From the NCBI GenBank assembly GCA_017389705.1, contig JAFPEE010000153.1, positions 1-50,687 of the forward strand: a stretch of 50,687 nt of DNA. The letters are read 5' to 3'. Within the stretch, counting starts at the first letter, position 1, and each line of letters begins with the position of its first letter. Position numbers and translations under genes: made by a program. The notes beneath the pieces were generated by a model. It searched no databases and was not told the DNA's origin. It was given only the letters and a program-made list of their open reading frames with translations. Positions 41,624 through 49,031 of this stretch are shown one piece after another. The DNA comes from Prevotella sp. GTDB taxonomy: Bacteria > Bacteroidota > Bacteroidia > Bacteroidales > Bacteroidaceae.

Positions 41624-43843
41624 ATGCGAAAACTTTTGTTGTTAGGGATGCTGATGCCCTTATGGGCTTATTCCCAGCGTCTTGACAGCCTCCATCTGTT
41701 GGTCGATGCAGAGGCTGCTGCCGATACCCCTTATACCTACCGGACCTTCCAGGAGGCCAGTACCCATTTCACCGACGGCGTGACGGTCTACATCCGCCCG
41801 GGCGTCTACTGGATTGACGACCCCGACGACACGACCGTCAAGGTCGGCAAGGACGGACGCGAGCCTTTCGGGCTGGTCGTCCGCTGCCCCCACCTGCGTC
41901 TGGTGGGCTTGGGCGAAGACCCCCGGGATGTCGTGCTGGCGTCACAGCGCGGACAGACGCAGGGCGCCGTGGGCAACTTCACCATGTTCGACTTCTGGGT
42001 GACGGCGTTGCAGGTGGAGAACCTCACCATGGGCAACTACTGTAACGTAGACCTGGTGTACCCTAAAAATCCCCGGTTAAACCGGCCAAAACGCAACGAG
42101 GCCATCACGCAGGCCCATGTCGGCTATGTGCATGGCGACACCCTCATAGCCCGCAAGGTGCGCTTCGTCAGCCGCCTGAACCTCAACCCGCTGAATGGCG
42201 CCCGCCACTCCTATTACGATGACTGCCACTTCGAGTGTACGGACGATGCACTGAACGGAACGGCGGTCTACCGCCATTGCGACTTCGACTTCTACGGACA
42301 GAAGCCCTTTTGGAGCACCTATGGTGCCGGAGCCTTGTTCATCGACTGTGACTTCTACGCCAAGGGCGACAACCGTGAGCTGTACTTTGCCAAGCAGGGC
42401 GGACCGGTCACCGTCGTTGACTGCCGCTACCACGCACCCTCTGACAGCGTCTATATAGGATGGACAGCCTATCCGCAGCCCTGGCTGCGCTGCTATCAGC
42501 GTGGCTTCACGCTCAACGGGCGGCCTTACGTCATCGGCAGCCGCCAGCCCCAGAACACCCTGCAGCCCGCCATGCTGGGCGCCTCGCTGCAACAGCCTCC
42601 CTTTTTGGACATCAGCCGACACGAGGCTACGCTCCTGACGGGCAGCGACACCCTGCTGCTGACAGCCTCTGACGCCTGCCACTGGCGGGTAGAGAAGGGT
42701 TTCGAGCCCTATGTCAGCCTCCGTGGTGGGAAGGGTGGCGAGGTGACCGTCATTCCAGCCAACAATACCGATGAAACCGTCGATTTCTGCATCATAGCCG
42801 CGACGGAGGATGGCCGTGAGGCTGCCTGTCATGTCGTCGTCAAACCTTCCCTGCTGCCCCCTCCTTCCTGGCTGCAGAAACCCCGGCTCGTCCGACAGGG
42901 CGACCAGCTGCTTCTGAGCTATGAGCTGGACCTGAAGGGTCGTCGCGACGAGTCGCGGGTGACGTGGTACCGCAATGGCATTCCCGTGTCCACCACGCAC
43001 GGTGGTGCTCCGGAACGTACCTACCGGCTGACGGAGGCCGACGAGGGCCGGCAGCTGAGTGCCGTCATCCAGCGCAAGCACCAGCGTAGCGACTATGGCG
43101 AACCCGTCAGTGCGGCCATCACGGTGGACACCCGTCTCGCACCCCTCGTATCGCTGTCTACCGATTTCCATGATTTCTGTTGCGACTGGCAGCCGCAACT
43201 GTTGCCCGGCTATTGGACGGTGGACGGCTACAAGCCTGCTGACACGGCGGTATATCCCTGGACCTTCGACCCTCAGAAGCCTATGTGGGAATACGGCGAG
43301 GGCTTCAACGGTGCCGTTGGAATGGGACTTTTACAGGCTCAGCGCGGTGCACGCCTGATGTTTACGCCCTTGCAGAAAAGCTATGGCGACATGCATCTGG
43401 TGCTCCAGGTGGACCCCACGAAGACGGCCGGTCAGGGCTTCGGCTCGGCGACAGGACAGTATATGGATGTCTGTCTGAAGTTCGATACGCAGACGCTGAC
43501 GGGCTACGGCCTGCGCATCATCCGCACCACCAAGCACGCTAAGGCGGTCGACTTCCTTCTGGTACGTTACAACCACGGCACGGTGACGCCCATCAGCGAG
43601 CCGGTATCGTCCACTTGCTATCGCACTAATTGCTCCATTTTTATCGATTTCAACGGGAAATCACTCACCGCACACGTAGAAACGGCGACCCCTCAGCCTG
43701 CCGACTCAACGCTGCCTAAGGTCGTCGACCTGCAGGCTGACGTGACTCCTAACCCCTATGGTGGCATCCACATCCAGCATACGGGTTCCTCCGGTGGCGA
43801 GAGCACTACCATGCTCCACCGCCTCACCGTCCGTTGGGAATAA
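41624..43843 (+). CDS. Secreted right-handed beta-helix protein, pectinesterase-like, with C-terminal beta-sandwich
   Basis: 739 residues with a signal peptide (MRKLLLLGMLMPLWAYSQ). The N-terminal ~330 residues look like a parallel beta-helix of the pectin esterase/pectate lyase fold: TYRTFQEASTHFTDGVTVYIRPGVYWID at the start, then repeated short strands such as ARKVRFVSRLNLNPLNGARHSYYDDCHFEC and HCDFDFYGQKPFWSTYGAGALFIDCDFYAKGD. I cannot point to a complete CE8 catalytic set (the usual Gln/Asp/Arg motif), so activity is uncertain. Middle region has an Ig-like stretch (about 420-500). The last ~230 residues resemble a laminin-G/concanavalin-like sandwich. It starts 15 nt after glsB; whether it shares that transcript for a functional reason is unclear. 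GC-rich like its neighbours. Confidence 0.75.
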   Translation: MRKLLLLGMLMPLWAYSQRLDSLHLLVDAEAAADTPYTYRTFQEASTHFTDGVTVYIRPGVYWIDDPDDTTVKVGKDGREPFGLVVRCPHLRLVGLGEDPRDVVLASQRGQTQGAVGNFTMFDFWVTALQVENLTMGNYCNVDLVYPKNPRLNRPKRNEAITQAHVGYVHGDTLIARKVRFVSRLNLNPLNGARHSYYDDCHFECTDDALNGTAVYRHCDFDFYGQKPFWSTYGAGALFIDCDFYAKGDNRELYFAKQGGPVTVVDCRYHAPSDSVYIGWTAYPQPWLRCYQRGFTLNGRPYVIGSRQPQNTLQPAMLGASLQQPPFLDISRHEATLLTGSDTLLLTASDACHWRVEKGFEPYVSLRGGKGGEVTVIPANNTDETVDFCIIAATEDGREAACHVVVKPSLLPPPSWLQKPRLVRQGDQLLLSYELDLKGRRDESRVTWYRNGIPVSTTHGGAPERTYRLTEADEGRQLSAVIQRKHQRSDYGEPVSAAITVDTRLAPLVSLSTDFHDFCCDWQPQLLPGYWTVDGYKPADTAVYPWTFDPQKPMWEYGEGFNGAVGMGLLQAQRGARLMFTPLQKSYGDMHLVLQVDPTKTAGQGFGSATGQYMDVCLKFDTQTLTGYGLRIIRTTKHAKAVDFLLVRYNHGTVTPISEPVSSTCYRTNCSIFIDFNGKSLTAHVETATPQPADSTLPKVVDLQADVTPNPYGGIHIQHTGSSGGESTTMLHRLTVRWE

Positions 43844-43860
43844 CGGAGAAGAAAGTGTGT

Positions 43861-45687
43861 TTACAACCTGATCTTGATGGTTTTCCGTCCGACTTTGACA
43901 ATGTAGACCTGTCCGGAAGTGAGCGGAATCCGCTGTCTGGTGTTCGTTGCCGCCATAGAGCGAATCAGTCTGCCGTCAAGGCTATAGACTGAGACGGCCT
44001 GTCCCGCAGAAAGATGGTCTACCACGAGTCCGTCGTCATCTCCCAGAACGACCACCTGTCTGTCGGCAAGCGTCTGTACGCCAGTCCCTATCTGTTCGTA
44101 GGCTATGCGTATGGTGCTCTTTTCGCGCAGCAACGGCGTGTCGATATAGGTGCCATGCTGTATCTGTTCGGTAATGTCCTTGCCGTTGAAGGTCAGGCTG
44201 TTCACCCGCCATCCCTCGTCAGGCAGCACCTGATAGCGCAGACTGTGGTTTTTGGCCACCGACAGCGTGACGACACCCAGTTCCGTTTGAAGGATGTCGA
44301 CATCCACCAGTGCATCGGTAAAGCGCACATACAACTCACCATTCTCAGGCATGGCTCCGATGGTAAAGCGGTTGTCTGCAACCTGCCGCGTATAGTCATG
44401 GTATCCGTGATAGGGGTAGCGCACCTCGATAAGGTCTGGGGCATGGTCTTCGTCGGGCACGAGGGAAAACGTAGCCTCCTCACCATAAGGCACCAGCACA
44501 CAGCCGCCTTCCGGTCCGACGGTCCACTGTCCGTACGCCACGGCACCGCCCTCGCCGACGTTGAGCAGCATATTCCGATAACAAGTGCCCATGTCCCGTT
44601 CGGTCACATGCTTGAAGTTCTTCCAAAAGGCCGCCGTGGCATAGATATTCTTACACCCCGTCGGAACCTCGAGCTGAGCCTGTTCAAACATATCGAGCAC
44701 CTCCTGGGTGAATGCGCTGCTGTTGTATGTTGGCGGCTGCTGGCAACGCACGACGAGATGTCTGAGTGCGGTACACCCGTCAAACGTGCTGCCTGCGATG
44801 CTCGTGACACCTTCGCCGATGGTCAGCCGCTCCAGGGCAGTGCAGTTCTGAAACAGCTCCATCTGCATGGCAGGCATGGCGGCAGGCAGTTCCATCTCTT
44901 TCAGACTGGTACACCCCGCAAACACTGACTGTCCTATCTCGCGGACCGACTGCGGAATCGTCATCTCCTTCAGCGCCGTGCAGTTTCTGAACACCCCGCT
45001 CTCTATGACCTGCAGTCCCTCGGTCAGCACCACCGACTCCAGGCTGCTACAGCCTGCAAAGCCGTTCAGGCTCTTGACGGCTCCCTTGAAGACCACCTCC
45101 TTCAGCTTGCTACACCACACAAAGGCATCGTACCATATCTTGTCCAGCGGTCCGTTGAAGACTACGCGCTCCAGGCTCTTGCACTGTCTGAAAGCCTCCG
45201 TCCCGACTTCCCGCAGCGTCGCAGGAAACACCAGTTCTGTCATGTCACATCCGGAGAAGGCCGAGTTGCCGACTTTGGTAAACGCCTCGGGCATGACTAT
45301 CTTGCTCAGTTTCGTGCAACCCGCAAAGCACCCTGCAGGTATCTCCTCCAGTGCAGCAGGCAGATTCACATAGGTCAGCTTCCGACTGTTCTGAAATGCC
45401 CAACCCTCAATAGTCGTTATGGAGGAAGGCAGTATGATGCTGTCTGCCGCCAGGCTTTCAAACGCCCTTTGTCCTATGGTCGTTACGGTCAGCTCGCGGT
45501 GCTGTAGCATGACGGTCTGTGGAACCACCAGTTTCACCGTGTCTTTGTCCAGTGCCAGGCTGACCTTCGTCAGCTTGACGGCTGTCGGTGAGATGACGTC
45601 GTATTCGTAGATACCTTCTTTCACGTCTGCCCCTTGGGCACAAAGTGTTGTCAGCAGCAGAGCTGCCAGTATGATGTTCGTCTTCAT
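43861..45687 (-). CDS. BspA-like leucine-rich repeat (LRR_5) secreted protein with C-terminal sorting-like domain
   Basis: 608 residues, signal peptide MKTNIILAALLLTTLCAQG. About ten LRR_5 repeats fill residues 60-340, with the pattern LKEMxIPxSVxEIGxxVFxGCTSL (for example ALKEMTIPQSVREIGQSVF). A beta region follows (about 390-530). The C-terminal ~75 residues end in AGQAVSVYSLDGRLIRS and VYIVKVGRKTIKIRL, the tail type found on many secreted Bacteroidota proteins. BspA-type proteins bind host or plant surface proteins, or other cells. Paralogue of the next gene upstream; 4-nt gap. Ligand unknown. Confidence 0.9.
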   Translation of the reverse strand: MKTNIILAALLLTTLCAQGADVKEGIYEYDVISPTAVKLTKVSLALDKDTVKLVVPQTVMLQHRELTVTTIGQRAFESLAADSIILPSSITTIEGWAFQNSRKLTYVNLPAALEEIPAGCFAGCTKLSKIVMPEAFTKVGNSAFSGCDMTELVFPATLREVGTEAFRQCKSLERVVFNGPLDKIWYDAFVWCSKLKEVVFKGAVKSLNGFAGCSSLESVVLTEGLQVIESGVFRNCTALKEMTIPQSVREIGQSVFAGCTSLKEMELPAAMPAMQMELFQNCTALERLTIGEGVTSIAGSTFDGCTALRHLVVRCQQPPTYNSSAFTQEVLDMFEQAQLEVPTGCKNIYATAAFWKNFKHVTERDMGTCYRNMLLNVGEGGAVAYGQWTVGPEGGCVLVPYGEEATFSLVPDEDHAPDLIEVRYPYHGYHDYTRQVADNRFTIGAMPENGELYVRFTDALVDVDILQTELGVVTLSVAKNHSLRYQVLPDEGWRVNSLTFNGKDITEQIQHGTYIDTPLLREKSTIRIAYEQIGTGVQTLADRQVVVLGDDDGLVVDHLSAGQAVSVYSLDGRLIRSMAATNTRQRIPLTSGQVYIVKVGRKTIKIRL

Positions 45688-45691
45688 CCTC

Positions 45692-47356
45692 TTACTGCTT
45701 TTGATACTTTATGGTTAGCGTATGGTCATCGGCTGTAGTGGCGCTGAACTGCATCTGGCCCGTCCTGCCGTCGTGCTCACGCGGCTCAGCAGTCTTCCAG
45801 AAGCTTGAGTAGTCCTCTATCTTTTCTATCTGGCTACCGTCTGCCGCAGTTACCTTGACGTCCATCCGGGTCTTGGAAGCAGGGATGACATAGATGCTGC
45901 CTCCAGAGCCCTGGGATATCGTGACGGCATAGCTGCGCCATGGAATGTCGACCACGATGTCCAAGTCTTCGCTGACGGCATCCAGCGTAAGCTCATACTG
46001 CTTGTCGTCAACCTCCATCAGTGGCAGTCTCTCCTCACCGTTCACACGGACAGAGGCCACATAGCGCGTAGCGCCATGCACCGTACTTCCTTCGTCCAAC
46101 AGCACCGTCAGCTTCAGCGGCTGGCCCTTCTCTATCTCCACCCATGTCGGCTGTAGCAAGGCATTCACCACTTCATCATTCAGCTTGACGGTGCTGATGC
46201 CCGTTGCCATGATCTTCAGCTCGCAGTACTCCTTGCCTGAGACGTTGTCCTCCACCATGTACTCAAAGTTCTGCCAGACGGCCTGTGCACGATAGTATGC
46301 CCTGCATCCCTCGGGCACGTGAAGGGTAGCGAAAAACTGCACCGGCTTCGAAAAAGCATCCGAGCTGACGCCGTTAGGCCATTCGATAGGCATCTTCGGA
46401 TTCTTCAGCACAACCTCACCCAGATGCGGGCAGTTGAAGGCCGCCGACTCTATCGACTGAATACCCTCGGGCAGTGTGATGCTCTCTATGCCGCAGCCCG
46501 TAAAGGCCCTGAACTTGACCGACTTCACGGCCGATGGCATGCGGAAAGTCTTCAGGCTGACACAGTCAGAGAAGCAGTTGTCAGGAATTGACTCCACGCC
46601 GTCGCCGAAGGTCACCTCTTGCAAGGCCGTACAACCCTGGAATGCCCCCATGCCAATCTTTGTCATCGTGGCGGGAAAGTCCAGCCGTTTCAGCGAGGTG
46701 CAGTTTGCGAAACAGTTCATCCCCACCTGCTCCAGCTGCTGGGGAATATGGATATCCTTCAGCGACGAGCACTCATAGAAACAATAGTCATCCCACACCT
46801 TCACCTGGTCACCCATCGTGACGTGCTCCAGCGAGAAACAGTGGTAGAAGGCAGATGCACCGACGACGGTCACCCCCGCAGGGATGTCTATCGACGTCAG
46901 TGCCTGACAGTCGGCGAAAGCAGCCAAGTCAACCTGCGTCAGCGTGGACGGCAGCTGAATATCGGTCAACTGCCGACAGCCGTAGAACGTGTTGTCGGGC
47001 AGTGTCGTCATGCCTTCGGGCAGCGACACACGCTTCAGCTGCCGGCAACCGGAAAAGACGCCAACGCCAAAATCCACCACCCTGTCAAGGGTGAATGAAG
47101 CGATTTTGGTATACATGAACGCGTTGTTGCCTATACCAGTCACCTGTAGCTGCTTGCCTTCATCCTCCACATATCGTGGTATCACGATGTCACCCTCCAG
47201 CGTCCACTGATGGTTCTGCTGGACAGCCACCTCTGCCGTCGTCTCCGACAGCTGTCGATACCAGAGTCCCTGATATTCAAACTCCTGTGCCCTGCCCGTC
47301 GTTGCCAGTAGCACCACGAGCAGCAGCCAAGTCATTCGCCTGTTAATAGCTATCAT
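45692..47356 (-). CDS. BspA-like leucine-rich repeat (LRR_5) secreted protein
   Basis: About 554 residues. Start chosen at 47356 (MIAINRRMTWLLLVVLLATTGRAQ), 9 nt after an AAAGG that could act as ribosome-binding site; ATG at 47365 sits too close to it. Signal peptide then about eight LRR_5 repeats (residues 75-345, units such as LKRVSLPEGMTTLPDNTFYGC), then a beta-rich tail without the sorting-like end seen in the neighbour. Leads the two-gene unit, promoter at 47383-47414. Predicted exported adhesin-like protein; ligand unknown. Confidence 0.9.
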   Translation of the reverse strand: MIAINRRMTWLLLVVLLATTGRAQEFEYQGLWYRQLSETTAEVAVQQNHQWTLEGDIVIPRYVEDEGKQLQVTGIGNNAFMYTKIASFTLDRVVDFGVGVFSGCRQLKRVSLPEGMTTLPDNTFYGCRQLTDIQLPSTLTQVDLAAFADCQALTSIDIPAGVTVVGASAFYHCFSLEHVTMGDQVKVWDDYCFYECSSLKDIHIPQQLEQVGMNCFANCTSLKRLDFPATMTKIGMGAFQGCTALQEVTFGDGVESIPDNCFSDCVSLKTFRMPSAVKSVKFRAFTGCGIESITLPEGIQSIESAAFNCPHLGEVVLKNPKMPIEWPNGVSSDAFSKPVQFFATLHVPEGCRAYYRAQAVWQNFEYMVEDNVSGKEYCELKIMATGISTVKLNDEVVNALLQPTWVEIEKGQPLKLTVLLDEGSTVHGATRYVASVRVNGEERLPLMEVDDKQYELTLDAVSEDLDIVVDIPWRSYAVTISQGSGGSIYVIPASKTRMDVKVTAADGSQIEKIEDYSSFWKTAEPREHDGRTGQMQFSATTADDHTLTIKYQKQ

Positions 47357-47382
47357 TGATGTCATCCTTTTTGTTTCGCGTG

Positions 47383-47414
47383 CAAAAGTAGTGATATTTC
47401 TTCACCTGTCCAAA
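47383..47414 (-). promoter_or_regulatory. Promoter of the LRR gene pair
   Basis: Minus strand TTTG at 47414-47411, 20-nt spacer, TACTTTTG at 47390-47383. Leader of about 20-25 nt to the preferred ATG at 47356. Exact consensus. Confidence 0.85.
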
Positions 47415-47466
47415 TTTTTTGTGCTATAATGTTAGGTGTTACAAATGAAAATAAATCTTAATTTAT

Positions 47467-47497
47467 TTTGCACTTTACTCGGTTTGCCCTACCTTTG
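47467..47497 (+). promoter_or_regulatory. Promoter of the truncated lipoprotein gene
   Basis: TTTG at 47467-47470, 19-nt spacer, TACCTTTG at 47490-47497. ATG at 47512 follows after 14 nt. The promoter is intact although the gene is broken. Confidence 0.8.
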
Positions 47498-47511
47498 TAG
47501 GTAAAAGCATT

Positions 47512-47859
47512 ATGCAAAGACAGGTTGTATATCTTCTGATGATTCTGGTACTGGCGGCAGGCTGCAGCCGGCAGTCAGTGTATAACCGTGTCTTGTCTGA
47601 AGCCGACGCCATGGTGGAGCAGGATGCAGACTCAGCCCATGCTCTGTTGCAGACCATTTCCGATGTCATGGAGCATGGCGATGAACCCAGCCAGGCCCAT
47701 TATCTTCTGTTGACGGCCCAGACAGCCTATAAGCGCTATCAGCCTGTTCCCGCTGACTCACTGCTCAGTTGGACTGTTGACTACTACTACCAAGTGTCAG
47801 ACCGCCCCAGACAATGCCGTGCCCTTTATTACCGCGTAGACCAGGGGACGGTTCTCTGA
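47512..47859 (+). pseudogene. 5' fragment of a TPR-type lipoprotein gene, cut off by a REP-like sequence
   Basis: Start MQRQVVYLLMILVLAAGCS is a clear lipoprotein signal with lipobox LAAGC (C18). The next ~90 residues (YNRVLSEADAMVEQDADSAHALLQTI onward) match the N-terminal helical start of large Prevotella/Bacteroides lipoproteins that carry TPR repeats, usually several hundred residues long. After ALYYR the frame enters the 27-nt REP copy at 47837 and ends after VDQGTVL. The rest of the gene is not found in the window; only the RAYT island and dgt follow. So this is a 115-residue remnant of a larger gene, probably truncated by insertion or deletion. A real short protein could still be made, as the promoter is intact. 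Confidence 0.75.
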
Positions 47860-47863
47860 TCTG
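47837..47863 (+). repeat. REP-like 27-mer, copy 1
   Basis: TAGACCAGGGGACGGTTCTC followed by TGATCTG. Identical to copy 2 and found inverted, with one difference, in copy 3. It codes the last residues DQGTVL and stop of the truncated lipoprotein. Confidence 0.9.
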
Positions 47864-47903
47864 CAATATTTGTTAGTTTATTAAGTTATATTGTTATGAA
47901 GAT

Positions 47904-48101
47904 ATGAAGATAGTTTTAGGTGGAGCATTGGATGTTGACTTCATAAATCAAAGTACGAAATACGACGAAATCGTATTGTTAGGCGAGCAAATGGACAAGG
48001 TGTTTTCGCCAATTGTATATTCTCATTTAGTGAATCGGATGAATATTGAATTGTTCTGTGGTGAATTATTTAAGCCTCTAGACCAGGGGACGGTTCTCTG
48101 A
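47904..48101 (+). CDS. Orphan 65-aa reading frame between two REP copies
   Basis: The frame starts MKIVLGGALDVDFINQSTKYDEI and ends inside REP copy 2 with LDQGTVL. I do not recognise it. Base use is AT-rich compared with the flanking genes, which suggests a different origin. It has no signal peptide. It may be a gene fragment captured or left between two REP copies, or a chance open frame. Low confidence that a functional protein is made. Confidence 0.35.
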   Translation: MKIVLGGALDVDFINQSTKYDEIVLLGEQMDKVFSPIVYSHLVNRMNIELFCGELFKPLDQGTVL

Positions 48102-48105
48102 TCTG
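48079..48105 (+). repeat. REP-like 27-mer, copy 2
   Basis: Exact duplicate of copy 1, same orientation, 242 nt downstream. It supplies the C-terminal DQGTVL and stop of the orphan frame. It lies 82 nt before the RAYT start. Confidence 0.9.
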
Positions 48106-48157
48106 TTATAAAACATTAAAGGTTTACGGAGTATGCTGACATATAACAGTAATTATG

Positions 48158-48165
48158 TACCTTTG
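48158..48165 (+). promoter_or_regulatory. -7 element for the transposase gene
   Basis: TACCTTTG, 21 nt before the preferred ATG at 48187. No good TTTG at -33. It supports the start at 48187. Confidence 0.5.
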
Positions 48166-48186
48166 GGGCAACTTAAAACAATTAAT

Positions 48187-49002
48187 ATGCCCAGACGAGC
48201 ACGAAAGACAAGCGGAACAGGTATCTATCACGTAATGCTGCGTGGTATTAACCGCCAAGACATCTTTGAGGACAATGAAGACTATATGCAGTTTCTAAAA
48301 AGCCTCCGTCAGTTGGTGGAATGCTATGATGAACGTGGCTACAGGATACCGTCTTTATGCCATTTCTATGCATACTGCCTGATGCCTAACCATGTGCATC
48401 TTCTTATCCAGGAAAAGACGGCAGTAATAGGTGAGATAGTGAAACGCATCACTGTATCGTATGCATACCATTTCAATAAGAAATACCAGCGTAATGGTCA
48501 TCTGTTTCAAGACCGTTTCCGTAGTGAGCCCGTGGACGATATCAGCTATTTCAAGACACTGTTGCGCTACATTCATCAGAACCCTGTTCATGCCGGTTTA
48601 TCCGTTAACGTAGGCGAGTACTCTTGGAGCAGTTGGCATGAGTTCGAGAAAAGAAAAGTGGTTACGGATAGGCTATGTGACACGGATGTTGTGTTGCGAC
48701 GGATTCCCTGGGAGGAACTTTGGGATTTTGTTCTTGAACCAACAGATGGCGATGGAGGTATTTTGGAAATGGACGATAAACCTCCCCGTTCTATCTCAGA
48801 TGCAGGAATAAGGGATTTACTGAGATTACAGTATGGCATCGGTAACGTAATGGATGTACAAAACTTAGAGAAGAAGCAACGAAACAAAATCATAAAAGAG
48901 TTATGCAATCAGGGAGCAGGATTCAGACAACTGGCCCGAATAACGGGAATCAGTTATGGGATTATTCAAAGAGCAGCAACAGATCAGAGAACCGTCCCCT
49001 GA
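48187..49002 (+). CDS. REP-associated tyrosine transposase (RAYT, Y1_Tnp, IS200-like HUH enzyme)
   Basis: 271 residues from ATG 48187 (MPRRARKTSGTGIYHVMLRG), the usual family start; an in-frame ATG at 48133 lies upstream of the -7 element. The HUH motif is H69-V-H71 in LMPNHVHLL, and the catalytic Tyr is probably Y128 in LLRYIHQNPVHAGL. Such enzymes nick single-stranded DNA at REP hairpins and are thought to spread REPs; they are single-copy and vertically kept in many genomes. A C-terminal helix-turn-helix-like tail (LARITGISYGIIQRA) follows. The last residues TDQRTVP and the stop are encoded by inverted REP copy 3. AT-rich relative to the neighbours. Confidence 0.93.
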   Translation: MPRRARKTSGTGIYHVMLRGINRQDIFEDNEDYMQFLKSLRQLVECYDERGYRIPSLCHFYAYCLMPNHVHLLIQEKTAVIGEIVKRITVSYAYHFNKKYQRNGHLFQDRFRSEPVDDISYFKTLLRYIHQNPVHAGLSVNVGEYSWSSWHEFEKRKVVTDRLCDTDVVLRRIPWEELWDFVLEPTDGDGGILEMDDKPPRSISDAGIRDLLRLQYGIGNVMDVQNLEKKQRNKIIKELCNQGAGFRQLARITGISYGIIQRAATDQRTVP

Positions 49003-49006
49003 TCTA
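48980..49006 (-). repeat. REP-like 27-mer, inverted copy 3
   Basis: Inverse complement of copies 1 and 2 with a single difference (GGTC to GATC). That difference completes a 7-bp stem AGATCAG/CTGATCT (48981-48987 with 48999-49005) around an 11-nt loop. It overlaps the end of the RAYT gene. Confidence 0.9.
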
Positions 49007-49027
49007 CGCTGATCTACGCTGATCTAC
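49001..49027. repeat. Tandem GATCTACGCT repeat
   Basis: GATCTACGCT at 49001-49010 and 49011-49020, then a partial unit GATCTAC to 49027. It follows REP copy 3 and reaches to 5 nt from the dgt stop. Confidence 0.85.
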
Positions 49028-49031
49028 TTTT

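Larger units (their letters stand above)
47837..49027. mobile_element. RAYT-REP island
   Basis: About 1.2 kb holding two direct and one inverted copy of the 27-mer, the orphan frame, the RAYT gene and a 10-nt tandem repeat tail. It replaces the 3' part of the lipoprotein gene. No target-site duplication is evident. Confidence 0.75.

Noticed and set aside
42077-43198. 373-codon minus-strand frame opposite the beta-helix gene
   Set aside because: GC-rich shadow; the plus-strand gene has a signal peptide and sensible protein.
43861-47356. Repeated DNA in the LRR genes considered as a CRISPR or satellite
   Set aside because: The periodicity is in protein repeats of about 23 residues with varied DNA, not identical repeats with spacers.
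47480-47505. Small hairpin CCTAC/GTAGG over the lipoprotein -7 box
   Set aside because: Only 5 bp and explained by the promoter consensus; no sign of regulation.
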